From Acinetobacter sp. TGL-Y2 (lineage in GTDB: Bacteria; Pseudomonadota; Gammaproteobacteria; Pseudomonadales; Moraxellaceae): a stretch of 64,000 nucleotides of DNA. Positions 55,233 to 64,000 of this stretch are shown here, piece after piece (position 1 is the stretch's first letter; every line of letters starts with the position of its first letter). The position numbers and the translations under genes are program-made. The notes under the pieces are model-generated. The model was not told the origin of the DNA. It did no database searches and was given only the letters and a program-made list of their open reading frames with translations. Where the stretch lies: NCBI RefSeq assembly GCF_001612555.1, contig NZ_CP015110.1:2604001-2668000 (forward strand), read 5' to 3'.

Positions 55233-56165
55233 GTGAAACTCATCCTTGCCCCCATGGAAGGTTTAACCGACCCAATTATGCGTGATGTGTTGACGCATGT
55301 GGGCAGCTTCGATTGGTGTGTAACTGAGTTTATTCGTGTGACCAATTCTGTGCTGCCTGATCATGTTTATCATAGTTATTGTCCTGAACTTTTAACTGGC
55401 GGTAAAACAGCGGCAGGCACACCTGTACACGTTCAGTTCTTAGGTAATGATCCTGAAATGCTAGCTGCCAATGCATTACGTGCTGTGGCATTGGGTGCGC
55501 CCGCAATTGATTTAAATTTTGGCTGTCCTGCCAAGACCGTAAATAAACACCGTGGGGGTTCGGTTCTACTCGATGAGCCTGAAACGGTACATCTGTTGGT
55601 CAAAGCCGTGCGTGATGCAGTTCCAAATCATATTCCAGTTTCGGCAAAAATGCGCTTGGGCTATATGGATCGAAACTATACCTTGGACAATGCCCATGCC
55701 ATTGAAGATGCAGGCGCCTCATGGCTCACCGTTCATGCACGGACTAAAGCCGAGGGTTATACGCCACCGGCATTTTGGGATCAGCTCAAACCGATTAAAG
55801 ACGCTTTAAAAATTAATGTAATTGCCAATGGTGAAATTTGGACCAATGCCGATGCGAAACAGTGCCAAAATGAGTCAGGCTGTGAAGATTTAATGATTGG
55901 TCGAGCAGCTGTAACCACCCCAGATATCACGCAATGTATCCGTCAAAATACCAATGAACCATTGATCACTTGGGATGAATTGGTCGCACTTCAAGTGCGC
56001 TTTTTGAGTGGCCCCTATAAAAAAGAAATCAATATGGTTGGGCGCTATAAGCAATGGATTGGGATGATGTCGAAGCATTACCCTGAAGCGAAATTGCTTT
56101 GGAATGAAGTAAAGCGAATTAAGCAGTTGACTGAAATTCTTGAAAAGCTCAAAGCAACTCAATAG
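55233..56165 (+). CDS. dusC: tRNA-dihydrouridine(16) synthase DusC
   Basis: FMN-dependent reduction of uridine in tRNA. 310 residues with a GTG start. LAPMEGLTDPIMRDVLTHVG at the N-terminus, the catalytic Cys in DLNFGCPAKTVNKHRGG, SAKMRLGYMD and LTVHARTKAEGY are DusC hallmarks. Confidence 0.92.
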   Translation: MKLILAPMEGLTDPIMRDVLTHVGSFDWCVTEFIRVTNSVLPDHVYHSYCPELLTGGKTAAGTPVHVQFLGNDPEMLAANALRAVALGAPAIDLNFGCPAKTVNKHRGGSVLLDEPETVHLLVKAVRDAVPNHIPVSAKMRLGYMDRNYTLDNAHAIEDAGASWLTVHARTKAEGYTPPAFWDQLKPIKDALKINVIANGEIWTNADAKQCQNESGCEDLMIGRAAVTTPDITQCIRQNTNEPLITWDELVALQVRFLSGPYKKEINMVGRYKQWIGMMSKHYPEAKLLWNEVKRIKQLTEILEKLKATQ

Positions 56166-56191
56166 TCATGGATTATCACTTTGCTATAAAC

Positions 56192-56220
56192 AAAAGCCTT
56201 TGACGTGTTCAAAGGCTTTT
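56192..56220. terminator. Bidirectional terminator between dusC and the T6SS module
   Basis: AAAAGCCTTTGA, CGTG, TTCAAAGGCTTTT. Confidence 0.8.
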
Positions 56221-56229
56221 CAAAATCAT

Positions 56230-56583
56230 TTATTCAGTATCCATATTCAGGATCGATTGAACTTCTTCTGGAGAAAATTCTTTAGAGAGTTCCGATGTAG
56301 GATTTAAAACTAAAGTGGCACCTTGGGTCATTTCCAACATTTTTCGAGTATTGATAGTGAAATGTTCCACCTGTGAACCAAAGGCACTGTAAATGCTTTC
56401 AAGTCCTAGAAAAAAGGGAATGGCTTGTTCACCATCAGCAGTTTCTAAAACTTGAAATTGGATGGTATTGTCAGCGTCTTGAACCCCGAGGCAGTAAACC
56501 TCAGATTCCAAAAGTTGGTCGAGAAACTGCGGAATAAGCTCATAGTTTTCTTGAGTTTGGGTGAAGAGTTTTTGGAGGGTCAT
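56230..56583 (-). CDS. SseB-family protein, T6SS module
   Basis: A 117-residue protein with the SseB N-terminal fold pattern: LLESEVYCLGVQ, AIPFFLGLESIYSAFG and GATLVLNPTSELSKEFSPEE. The stop codon of the upstream DUF3396-like gene and its own ATG are three bases apart, so the two are cotranscribed. SseB-domain proteins often appear as immunity or accessory proteins in effector loci. It may be a second immunity protein. Confidence 0.7.
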   Translation of the reverse strand: MTLQKLFTQTQENYELIPQFLDQLLESEVYCLGVQDADNTIQFQVLETADGEQAIPFFLGLESIYSAFGSQVEHFTINTRKMLEMTQGATLVLNPTSELSKEFSPEEVQSILNMDTE

Positions 56584-56586
56584 TAA

Positions 56587-57855
56587 TTATTCTTCCGCAT
56601 CAAACTGCCAATAAACATCACCCCAATCACTTTCAAAGTTAGGGAAAATATCTCCCTGTTTAAAGTATTGACGTGTGTTTTCTTTGGCAAAGGTGTGCCA
56701 ATAGCCTTCGTGTGGGCATGGGCTTCCTGCTGTAACAATATCAATTCTTTCTTGTTCTTGGACTTCGATGTCCACTCGTTTTAATTCGGGCCAAGTACTG
56801 TCTTCATCAAATCGTGCAATCCACTGTTTCGCACTTACCGCATCAAAGCGTGGATTTGGGTCATCATCCCACGCGTCTAAAGTCGTGAGTTTTAAATTGT
56901 CACAACGAATAGGTTTAATGAGTTCATTCGCCATGACTAATAAATCAGGTACACCCTCTTCAACTGGATAAAGTGAGAGTTCGCCCAAATGTATCCATAA
57001 ACTATATTGATTAGGATTTTCTGAATCCTCTATTTTCGTTATTTCAATACGTGGATCATTCAGCTTTTCTCGAATTTGTTCTTCACTTAAACCCAACTTT
57101 GCTAACCAATACGGTGAAAGTAAAAAGCACCAGGTAGGGGTACGAATACCACCACCTAAAGCATCGCGATCCTCTTCTACAAACATATTTTCATGAGATA
57201 AGTCCATATTTTGATGATCAATATCTAGTCCATAAAAAAATTCTGAAAAGGTTCGTTCAACCGTTTCAAATTCTGGTGAAATGAAAGAAAACTGACCAAC
57301 ATTACCAATCTCATATCCACTATAGGCTTGAATTGGATTAAGTTTAACTAGGCATTTTTTAATAAACGAATTCCAAATTGCCTGATTGGATTTATACCAT
57401 TTATCTCCAAAATTAAATTTAACTTGTGAATACATTGTATTGATTTCTTGAAGACTTCCTTTAAAACCCCATCGTGGACTTTGAAGATTAGAATCAGCAG
57501 TAGTGGCTCCAATGAAGTAAACCATATGCTTATATAGACTAGTTTTCATAATCTCAATAAGTTGTTGTTTATTCTTTTTGGTTTTAATAGCATCCTTCCA
57601 GTCACTTGGATCACTTTGATACCTTAATTTAAATGGTTTATCTATAATTAAATTTTCAAATTCTTCATAAATTTCGATTATTTTATTGCCTATCTGATCA
57701 ATACTTTCATTTTGATGATAAATATAAAATGTGATATATGGACAAACTCCAAATTCATTATTTTCCTCCCCGTAAAGTATGGATGTATCAAGAGGAATAT
57801 CCCTAACTAATTCTATAATTTCTTGTTCATTTAAATATGAATTTGACGTGCTCAT
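56587..57855 (-). CDS. DUF3396-type (TsiV-like) immunity protein
   Basis: 422 residues without a signal peptide or membrane segment. The middle (about 190-345) with RTPTWCFLLSPYWLAKLG and the Trp/Tyr-rich pattern is that of DUF3396 type VI immunity proteins. The last 45 residues contain GSPCPHEGYWHTFAKENTRQ, YFKQGDIFP and WGDVYWQFD, a tail seen in several T6SS immunity proteins. It is 25 bases after the VRR-NUC effector gene, so it most likely neutralises that effector in the cytoplasm. Confidence 0.75.
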   Translation of the reverse strand: MSTSNSYLNEQEIIELVRDIPLDTSILYGEENNEFGVCPYITFYIYHQNESIDQIGNKIIEIYEEFENLIIDKPFKLRYQSDPSDWKDAIKTKKNKQQLIEIMKTSLYKHMVYFIGATTADSNLQSPRWGFKGSLQEINTMYSQVKFNFGDKWYKSNQAIWNSFIKKCLVKLNPIQAYSGYEIGNVGQFSFISPEFETVERTFSEFFYGLDIDHQNMDLSHENMFVEEDRDALGGGIRTPTWCFLLSPYWLAKLGLSEEQIREKLNDPRIEITKIEDSENPNQYSLWIHLGELSLYPVEEGVPDLLVMANELIKPIRCDNLKLTTLDAWDDDPNPRFDAVSAKQWIARFDEDSTWPELKRVDIEVQEQERIDIVTAGSPCPHEGYWHTFAKENTRQYFKQGDIFPNFESDWGDVYWQFDAEE

Positions 57856-57880
57856 CTATAGATCCTTATTTTTTAACCAG

Positions 57881-58885
57881 CTAGTTTCTTCCACGACGAT
57901 TATTAGATGAACCTGCTTGTGGTTTCTCATTATTTGATCCTTCTGGTGTCTTGTCTTCAGGATACCGAAATAACGATAGCTTAAAACCTTCGCTTGTTGT
58001 AACGCCACTCAAATATTTAGCACTTTTACATTGTACATTTAGTTGTCTATATTTATTAAATTGCTCTTCCTGAATTCTATCCCCTTGAAATTTAATTTCC
58101 ACCAAAGCAAAAATATTCGTTAGTGAAAGTGCTTCAGCCCTATATTCTGGTATTGCAATATCAGCACTGATCGTGCCACGTGCGCGACTTGGCATCGGCC
58201 AAAATGGATTAATATCACTACCAGAACGTTTTAGACGTGTTGTTCCATCCATAGGTGGGTTTTGAAATTGATTCATTCTCGCATTAAAAGGAAAACAAAC
58301 TTCAACTTTTAAAGGACCGCGCCATGTCAGTAGTTCATCCATACATTCAATCATGAAATTAACAGCCAGCTGCTTTAATCTAACAATGGTAAATTCTTCA
58401 ATTGAAGCATCTGTGAATTCTTCGACAGTCATACTCAATAATTTAGCGACAATAGTCACTTTGCTTTTTGGAATAGCATCCTTAAATTTTTGACCTTTCT
58501 TCGCACGTAATTGAACCATAGGTAATTGATCAGCTGTTTCACATACTTTACTAATCACAGGTCTAAATGGAATTTTTTGCATAATCGCAACAGGTATACC
58601 AGCCACACTTGCACCTCGACCTGAAGGATTTTTTGTAACTGGACTTTGTTTATCTGATCCTGTTATAGCATTAAGTTGAGCTAATTCAGTTCTTTTATCA
58701 ATATTATCTGAAATCTCTAAATCTAAAGATTTCATCATTTTTTTCATTTCATCTTTAGCTTTTTTAATATTATTTTTATATGCTTCAACTTCCGTATATA
58801 TATTCATTCCCACATGATAAAGCTCATAGGCTGCAATCGCATAACCAGCAATTTTAATAATCCCTAATATAACAGGAACTGCCAT
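57881..58885 (-). CDS. T6SS nuclease effector with VRR-NUC domain (TseV-like)
   Basis: A 334-residue protein immediately downstream of vgrG (stop and start overlap in TAATG). The N-terminus has a hydrophobic stretch (VILGIIKIAGYAIAAYELYH) and a charged helix. The C-terminal part matches the VRR-NUC restriction-endonuclease-like fold: Asp in SADIAIPEY and the E-x-K pair in FALVEIKFQGDRIQEEQFNKY, the catalytic pattern. It is expected to cut DNA in rival cells. The low-complexity tail is Asn/Arg-rich. It is similar in layout to the TseV effectors described in Salmonella; the assignment is by motif. Confidence 0.75.
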   Translation of the reverse strand: MAVPVILGIIKIAGYAIAAYELYHVGMNIYTEVEAYKNNIKKAKDEMKKMMKSLDLEISDNIDKRTELAQLNAITGSDKQSPVTKNPSGRGASVAGIPVAIMQKIPFRPVISKVCETADQLPMVQLRAKKGQKFKDAIPKSKVTIVAKLLSMTVEEFTDASIEEFTIVRLKQLAVNFMIECMDELLTWRGPLKVEVCFPFNARMNQFQNPPMDGTTRLKRSGSDINPFWPMPSRARGTISADIAIPEYRAEALSLTNIFALVEIKFQGDRIQEEQFNKYRQLNVQCKSAKYLSGVTTSEGFKLSLFRYPEDKTPEGSNNEKPQAGSSNNRRGRN

Positions 58886-61749
58886 TAATCTTCTCCTGTG
58901 CGTTTAACCATTGAATCCAATTTGCTTTCCCAATTTTCAGTAATACGCTCACTTTCTCTCATAACAGATTTATAAGTCTCTATTTTTATACTTTTCTCGG
59001 TCACGACCTGTTCTGTAAAACCTTGATTATCGGTGATACCTTCTTTTAAAACATTTCCATTCTTATCTTTAATAAAATATTTGTAACCTTCGAAATTTCG
59101 ACCGTTTGTTTTAAAAAGCTGAAATCTTCCAGAGAAAGGGCCTTCAGCAAGGACTAATTGAGGTAGTTTCGGTAATCGTAATGTTTGATTAGCTCCACCC
59201 ACAAACAAATGCTGCCCTGCCTTCACTTCAAACTTCCCACCAGTGGTAGGAAAAATACCAGATCCATTAATCTTTAATTGCGAGCCATCAGCCGTCAAAA
59301 TAATTTCTTTAGGACTCTTAATCTCAATGGTATCTTCCGTCGATATAATCTGAATACCTTTACGTGCAATAAGATCAGCGCCATCACCTTGCGCTTGTAT
59401 CTCTATTTTACCTTTAGCTGCATATAACCTTGCACCCTCTTGCGCTGCAAATAGGCTAATCTTTTGGCTTGCGTGAGCCACAAGTGACTTCTGTGTAGAA
59501 ATATTAATACTATCGCCTGCACTCTGACTGATCTGACCATCTGCTGAGATATGAATATCTTCATTGGTCGCAAGCGCAATCGAATTTGGCGAAGCAAGTA
59601 ACATGACAGCAGACTTAAACGCATCCGCTTTAGCTTGATCTTCTTTTGCAAGACTTTCAATAAAGCCTTGGATATTTTCCAGTACTTCAAGCGGATCCGT
59701 CTGCTGATTCTTCGCCACTTCACTTAAGGCTTTGGCATTGTTTAAGCTACTTTCGATCTGACTCTTCGCTTCGTTGGCATCCAAATGATGGCCACTGGCT
59801 TCGCCTTGACTATGAGTCGTCAGCAGTAAACCTTGCCCTGCTCTGATTCCACCCCATTGATCGGTTCTGAGTTCAAAGCCTTCACCTCGTCCTTCACTGG
59901 TCTCGGTCTCTTTAGGGTGACTGAGATTACCTAAGTTAAGCTGACTTGCGCCATGACTGCTTTGCAGTTGAGTACTGATCTGTCCTGTGCTGTCATCAAA
60001 GCGCAGTTGTCCATAACCTTCGCCTTGAACTTCTTTGGAACGGATGCCTGCCAACTTTTTGGTCTCTGGCAGTTGGCCTTTGGTGTCAAATTGGGTTGGA
60101 CTGCGCTGTGCTTCATGAATACGACCCACCACAAATGGTCGGTCGATGTTGCCGTCGAAGAAGTCGATGACCACGATTTCATCAATGCGTGGCAGGAAGC
60201 GTGCCCCGTAACCTTCACCTGCCCATGGGGTCAGTACATCCACCCATGCAGAATCGGTGTCGTTGTTGTTGGAGCCTGCGCCACCATCGGCTTGGTTGTC
60301 CTCGGATCTTGAGAACAGGAAGCGGACTTTAATGCGTCCCCATTCATCTACATGAATTTCTTCGCCACTTGGACCGACGACTTTGGCGCGTTGTGGATGT
60401 GCTGCTGGGCGGTGCTCGAGTGGGTTGTATTCTGGAACAGTCGGGATATTGCGGCGTTGCAGCGTTAAGCTGTTGCCTTGGCGTTCTTGTTGATTCGGTT
60501 TTTGATTTGAGTTATGGGTGTTTGTGCTGTTGCCTACTGTCCAATTGCTCTGTTTGAGCAGTTGGTTGATCTGTTCATTCAAGTCTTTGGGCAGGTTGTT
60601 TTGGTTGTAGTAGTGCTTCGCTGTAATCAGAAACTCTTTGTCTGAACCACTATGTTGATCAATCTCTGGGTGTTCGCTCAGTTCAAACCAGTAGCCGACT
60701 TGGGTATCGCGTACCGTTGAGTGGGCAATAAATTGTTTACTTTGCGCATCGTAGTAGTTGCTGAGGTTTTGGTTCAGCTTTTCAATTTGACTGTTGTTTG
60801 AAGCTGTGGCTTGGTCTTCACCTTTCAGGTCTTGCATCCAGGCTGGACTGACGTGCCATGCTTGTTCTAAACCTAAACTTGCATTGTCTTGGTTGTTGCT
60901 ATGTTTGTGTTTGCTTTGGACGGTGCCTGCGCCTTCTTCTTGTTCCAAAACATCGGCTTGCCAGCGTTGCACGTGTACAGCTGTTGGTTGTAGTGTCCGT
61001 TGTCCGATAAAGCTGGTGATGCTGTCTTGTTGTTCTGTGGCACTGCTGCGGTGGAAGCGGATGTTTCTACGTTCAAGCGCTTGGTATTGGCTGTTGTCGT
61101 CAATTAGGCGGAGTTTCTGCGCTTCAATCGGGCTTGCTGATGTGGCAACGATGGCTTGGGCTTCGTCAATAAGCCAATTGATACCCTCGCTTCGGAGCAA
61201 TCGCGTAATAAAATCATAATCCGTTTCATTGCTTTGCATGATGAAGGGACGGACATCGTAGTGTTGCTGCAGACCACTGAGGTCTAGACTTAAGCTCGAT
61301 GCAAACAGTGGACTTTTGTTTTGCCATTCCTGGAACAGGGTTTCGAGCACTTCAACCGCAGACTTGTTCATAAACACGCGGCTGTTACGGCGTTTATGCC
61401 ACAGTGCAGTGGGATCTGACAGCGTTAGTTTGTAAAGCGTGAGAGATCCATCACTTTGCCCTTGAGCGGCTTCAGTGATGATGCCGGTGCTACGAAACAG
61501 TGTGCCTTTGTCCGTCACTTGGTCGACTGCGACTTGACAGCCAATAAATTGCTTCAGAGAAATCGTGGCATTGGTGGATAGACAGATCAGTTCGGCAGTT
61601 GAACCTTGGTTCAATGCATGCTGTCCATCGATGCGTTGTAAAAACACCTCAGTGTTTAATGCAGGATTAGAAAATTGTACGTGAATGGCACGTTTTTGAG
61701 CGCTTAACCCCAATTGCTCTAATGCTGAAAATATATTAGCAATCATCAT
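58885..61749 (-). CDS. vgrG: VgrG, type VI secretion spike with DUF2345 and C-terminal extension
   Basis: 954 residues. gp27-like region (about 1-390), gp5-like OB fold with VVGPSGEEIHVDEWGRIKVRF and VLTPWAGEGYGARFLPRIDE, FFDGNIDRPFVVGRIHEAQ, then DUF2345 (about 690-860) with the long beta-helical repeats (QISQSAGDSINIST, KISLFAAQEGARLYA). The last 90 residues are an extra domain, GPFSGRFQLFKTNGRNFEGY and following, of the transthyretin-like kind thought to hold effectors. Start MMIANIF at 61749. It is the first gene of the vgrG-effector-immunity operon; no tssA-M genes are in the window. Confidence 0.92.
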   Translation of the reverse strand: MMIANIFSALEQLGLSAQKRAIHVQFSNPALNTEVFLQRIDGQHALNQGSTAELICLSTNATISLKQFIGCQVAVDQVTDKGTLFRSTGIITEAAQGQSDGSLTLYKLTLSDPTALWHKRRNSRVFMNKSAVEVLETLFQEWQNKSPLFASSLSLDLSGLQQHYDVRPFIMQSNETDYDFITRLLRSEGINWLIDEAQAIVATSASPIEAQKLRLIDDNSQYQALERRNIRFHRSSATEQQDSITSFIGQRTLQPTAVHVQRWQADVLEQEEGAGTVQSKHKHSNNQDNASLGLEQAWHVSPAWMQDLKGEDQATASNNSQIEKLNQNLSNYYDAQSKQFIAHSTVRDTQVGYWFELSEHPEIDQHSGSDKEFLITAKHYYNQNNLPKDLNEQINQLLKQSNWTVGNSTNTHNSNQKPNQQERQGNSLTLQRRNIPTVPEYNPLEHRPAAHPQRAKVVGPSGEEIHVDEWGRIKVRFLFSRSEDNQADGGAGSNNNDTDSAWVDVLTPWAGEGYGARFLPRIDEIVVIDFFDGNIDRPFVVGRIHEAQRSPTQFDTKGQLPETKKLAGIRSKEVQGEGYGQLRFDDSTGQISTQLQSSHGASQLNLGNLSHPKETETSEGRGEGFELRTDQWGGIRAGQGLLLTTHSQGEASGHHLDANEAKSQIESSLNNAKALSEVAKNQQTDPLEVLENIQGFIESLAKEDQAKADAFKSAVMLLASPNSIALATNEDIHISADGQISQSAGDSINISTQKSLVAHASQKISLFAAQEGARLYAAKGKIEIQAQGDGADLIARKGIQIISTEDTIEIKSPKEIILTADGSQLKINGSGIFPTTGGKFEVKAGQHLFVGGANQTLRLPKLPQLVLAEGPFSGRFQLFKTNGRNFEGYKYFIKDKNGNVLKEGITDNQGFTEQVVTEKSIKIETYKSVMRESERITENWESKLDSMVKRTGED

Positions 61750-61894
61750 TGTTATCTTTATGAATAAATTCTTTAATTTAACTTCACATTTAATCAGAAT
61801 TAAGCTTGCTTTGAATAGTGATAATGGTCACTAAGTTGTATTAAAGTGTAAAAGCTCAGCACTGTAGATTAATCATGTCAATCATGAAATCAGC

Positions 61895-62251
61895 TTAAAA
61901 TACATAGGCATGATCCACCTTATATTCACCCTCTTCAAGAATCATCACCATCTCTGCGACAAAATCTCCTTGTGCTTTGCTATAGCGCTGCCGCCAAATA
62001 AAAGCAATCGAATCAGCTCGACGAAATAAGGCGACAAACTCTCGATCTTGAAAGAAGCCGTATTTTTTTTGGTAGACCTCGCAGACAATTTCAAACTGCT
62101 TTTCATCCAACATACTTTGCGCACGTTTAGAGAAATGCCGAATATGTCGTGCATAGTCCTTTTGGGTCGATGCATCCATTACCTCATTCATCATTTGAGT
62201 GGCAATCTCTAATGCCTCTTGATCATTTAAATCGTTTATTGTTGAAATCAT
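61895..62251 (-). CDS. Conserved small protein of unknown function
   Basis: 118 residues from the ATG at 62251, where AGAGAGG precedes the start; a TTG at 62269 is an artificial extension. It is a soluble alpha/beta protein with FVALFRRADSIAFIWRQRYS and MVMILEEGEYKVDHAYVF, a pattern similar to SnoaL/DUF4864-type folds, though not enough for a firm family call. Confidence 0.65.
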   Translation of the reverse strand: MISTINDLNDQEALEIATQMMNEVMDASTQKDYARHIRHFSKRAQSMLDEKQFEIVCEVYQKKYGFFQDREFVALFRRADSIAFIWRQRYSKAQGDFVAEMVMILEEGEYKVDHAYVF

Positions 62252-62304
62252 AAGATGAGCCTCTCTCAAAAGCTAAAAACTTAAAAATCTAGAAATTTAA
62301 AAAC

Positions 62305-62709
62305 CTAAAAACTTCGGCTGATCACAGTGCCCTCATGCTTTAAACAATCCAGCACGCGTATTTTTTGTATTTCAGAAAGCAGATCAAGTTCAAACCATGC
62401 ATAGGCTGAATGCTCAAGACTCAGCTGAATCTGATACGGCGGTTTTAATTGACATTTGAAGATAAAAGCATGCGCATTCACATTTGCATGAAAATAAGCC
62501 CCAGACAAATATTTAATGTCTACGTGACAACCCAGTTCCTCAAAGCATTCACGGTATAGGGCTTGATGAATGGTTTCTCCATGATCCAAACCACCACCCG
62601 GTAAACCCCAAGAGGCATCAGCATAATTGGCTTTAAGCAATAGAATCTGACCAAATTCATTTTGGATGACTGCATGTGAACTCATGCGATAAAAATCATC
62701 AAATGCCAT
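62305..62709 (-). CDS. Nudix hydrolase
   Basis: 134 residues. The Nudix box is complete: GLDHGETIHQALYRECFEE followed by LGC, with G-x5-E-x7-R-E-x2-E-E-x-G-U. WGLPGGGLDHGE precedes it. The substrate is unknown (a nucleoside diphosphate derivative). Confidence 0.9.
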   Translation of the reverse strand: MAFDDFYRMSSHAVIQNEFGQILLLKANYADASWGLPGGGLDHGETIHQALYRECFEELGCHVDIKYLSGAYFHANVNAHAFIFKCQLKPPYQIQLSLEHSAYAWFELDLLSEIQKIRVLDCLKHEGTVISRSF

Positions 62710-62775
62710 AAGCTATTTACGCTCAGTAAAAGATCAACTCAAAGTGTGCCGATCATTGCTCACTTAAACAAGATA

Positions 62776-63770
62776 TAGCTGCAATCTTATTTTAGGATAC
62801 AATGATAAAAAATTAATTTGTTCAAGATCATGCCTAAAGTATATTCAGTGGATTTACGTGAAAAAGTCATGCAGTTTTATGAAGAAAATAATCACAAATC
62901 ATATACATGTAAAACCTTTAAAATATCTAGAACCACTTTGGATGATTGGATTCTTCTTCAAAACACCACTGGAGAATTGAAACAGCCTAAAATCAATGCA
63001 GGTCGACCCACTAAAATCAAGGATATGGATGCTTTCAAACACTTTATTGAAACTACTGAATTTTCTCAAGTGAAAGATCTCATCCCTTTATTTGAACAAA
63101 AGTTTGGGTATCCAATCCTTTACTCAACCCTGTTAAAAGCCATTCATAGACTTGGTTGGACACGTAAAAAAAGAGTTTTCTCTATAAGCAAGCCGACAAA
63201 ATAACAAGGGCTGTATTCAACTGGTTTCTTCCGCAATGGAAAGAGGAGTTTGGGGAAGATCAGATTCTTTATATTGATGAGTCTGGGATAAACACCACAG
63301 ATACAGCGCAATATGGTTGGTCTAAACTAGGCAGTCGTTGCGCTGCTTTAAAATTGGGTGGTCATGGTAAAAGATTAAGTATCATCAGTGCTGTGAGGTC
63401 TAATTCAGCGTATCAGTTCCTTTACCCTTTGATTTTTCAAGGTTCATGCGATCGAGCAATGTTCACGGGATGGTTGAGATATCTACTTGAAAATTTAACC
63501 AAAGATAATCAAGATAAGACCAAAAGACATCTGCTGATTCTAGATAACGCTTCGATTCATAAGAACGGAGATATCAAAAAACTAGCCAAAGACTTTAACT
63601 GTAGAATCATGTACTTGCCTGCTTACAGTCCAGATTTAAATCCAATTGAAAAAGCATGGTCAGTGCTAAAATCCAAAGTTAAAAGTATCGCTGTCCGTTT
63701 TGACAAAAACATAGAAGAAGCGCTCGATTTAGGCTTGAAGGCAATGTAGCTTAAAATTTAAATCCAGCTA
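62776..63770 (+). mobile_element. IS630-family element
   Basis: A 995-bp element flanked by TA on both sides (62774-62775 and 63771-63772), the TA duplication of IS630/Tc1-mariner elements. Terminal repeats start TAGCTG and continue imperfectly (left CAATCTTATTTTAGG, right GATTTAAATTTTAAG). It appears complete. Confidence 0.88.
62830..63749 (+). CDS. IS630-family transposase, two frames joined by A7 slippage
   Basis: Frame 1 runs from ATG 62830 (MPKVYSVDLREKVMQFYEEN) and ends at 63204. Seven A residues at 63166-63172 allow a -1 shift: after RKK the new frame reads SFLYKQADKITRAVFNWFLP and continues to 63749. The DDE residues are in ILYIDESG, LLILDNASIHKN and YSPDLNPIEKAWSVLK. A Tc1/mariner-type transposase made by programmed frameshifting or polymerase slippage is likely; otherwise the copy is broken. 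Confidence 0.8.
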
Positions 63771-63845
63771 TAAAATGGTGTCTAAAACCGAAGTATCTGC
63801 AGCACACTCAAACCAAGCCTATCGCTATTAAAATACTATAGGTAT

Positions 63846-63876
63846 AAAAAAAGCTTTGTTTGAAGAACAAAGCTTA
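63846..63876 (-). terminator. Terminator for a gene entering from the right
   Basis: On the minus strand: AAGCTTTGTT, CTTCA, AACAAAGCTT followed by TTTTT. It would end a minus-strand transcript coming from beyond about 63.9 kb. Confidence 0.7.
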
Positions 63877-63935
63877 AAAGCTCACAACTTTCAAATGATC
63901 ATTTTCTAAAAGCATTACTTTTAAAAGCATCACTT

Positions 63936-64000
63936 TTAAAGGTGTCGATTTATAAAACCATCAGTTTTCTCATCAAGGCAAACAGACCTTAGGTTAATAA
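63936..64000 (-). CDS. Possible C-terminal end of a minus-strand gene (cut by window end)
   Basis: A minus-strand frame open from the window edge to TAA at 63936-63938 encodes INLRSVCLDEKTDGFINRHL. It is too short to name and rests only on the open frame and the terminator that follows it about 60 bases later. The same stretch has A/T-rich direct repeats (AAAAGCAT(T/C)ACTTTT), so it could equally be non-coding. Confidence 0.25.
   Translation of the reverse strand, partial: INLRSVCLDEKTDGFINRHL

Noticed and set aside
60794..61219. Plus-strand 141-residue frame inside vgrG
   Set aside because: Antisense shadow of a conserved coding region with Cys/Ser/Leu-rich composition and no ribosome site.

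Overview
The window reads as a chromosomal segment of an Acinetobacter species. The evidence is the bfmR-bfmS two-component pair next to nrdA-nrdB, Acinetobacter-type AcpP and FabD/FabG, the smc-zipA-ligA and bioH-bioA-bioF-bioC-bioD gene orders, the low-GC codon use, and several insertion sequences of kinds common in that genus. No rRNA or tRNA gene was seen. Most of the window is conserved housekeeping DNA, broken by one accessory island (about 7.8-20.3 kb), one IS30 element (24-25 kb), a type VI secretion vgrG-effector-immunity module (56.2-61.7 kb) and one IS630 element (62.8-63.8 kb).

Layout. 0-7.6 kb: bfmS and bfmR (minus), then nrdA, a small membrane protein gene and nrdB (plus). A perfect DnaA box and two NrdR-like boxes lie upstream of nrdA. 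7.6-20.4 kb: the island. It is bounded by remnants of a phospholipase-D-like gene and a DUF3800 gene. Two same-orientation IS5/IS903-group (IS17-like) copies, both inactivated, flank a more A/T-rich biosynthetic cluster. The cluster holds a 1291-residue synthetase with adenylation, oxidase, carrier and thioesterase domains (indigoidine/blue-pigment synthetase architecture), a 4-OT-type tautomerase, an MFS exporter, an Asp/Glu-racemase-like protein without the usual catalytic cysteines, a beta-hydroxyacid-dehydrogenase-like enzyme, a TetR regulator and a RidA enamine/imine deaminase. Three related operator-like dyads sit in its promoter regions, one of them a perfect 24-bp palindrome. Two identical 91-bp miniature inverted-repeat elements with 8-bp target duplications also lie between the IS copies.

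20.4-30.5 kb: kbp, acpP-fabG-fabD, a secreted protein of unknown function, IS30, rpmF-yceD, epmC, yciO, scpA-scpB and rluB with a repetitive tail. 30.5-39.9 kb: the biotin operon, a DUF6176 protein, a periplasmic peroxiredoxin, a bacterioferritin lacking the haem-ligand methionine, rlmF and an NAD-dependent reductase. 40-53.4 kb: ligA-zipA-smc, a GntR/FCD regulator, a TauE/SafE permease, birA without an HTH domain, coaX, a lipoprotein, a small hydrolase and ffh. 53.5-64 kb: ypjD, dusC, the T6SS module, a Nudix hydrolase and IS630.

The most interesting unit is the indigoidine-type cluster. Its synthetase closely follows BpsA/IndC, but the accessory genes differ from the usual indA/indB set and suggest control of the reactive amino-dione/enamine intermediate by tautomerisation and deamination. 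That chemistry is inference; the domain assignments and operators are read from the sequence.
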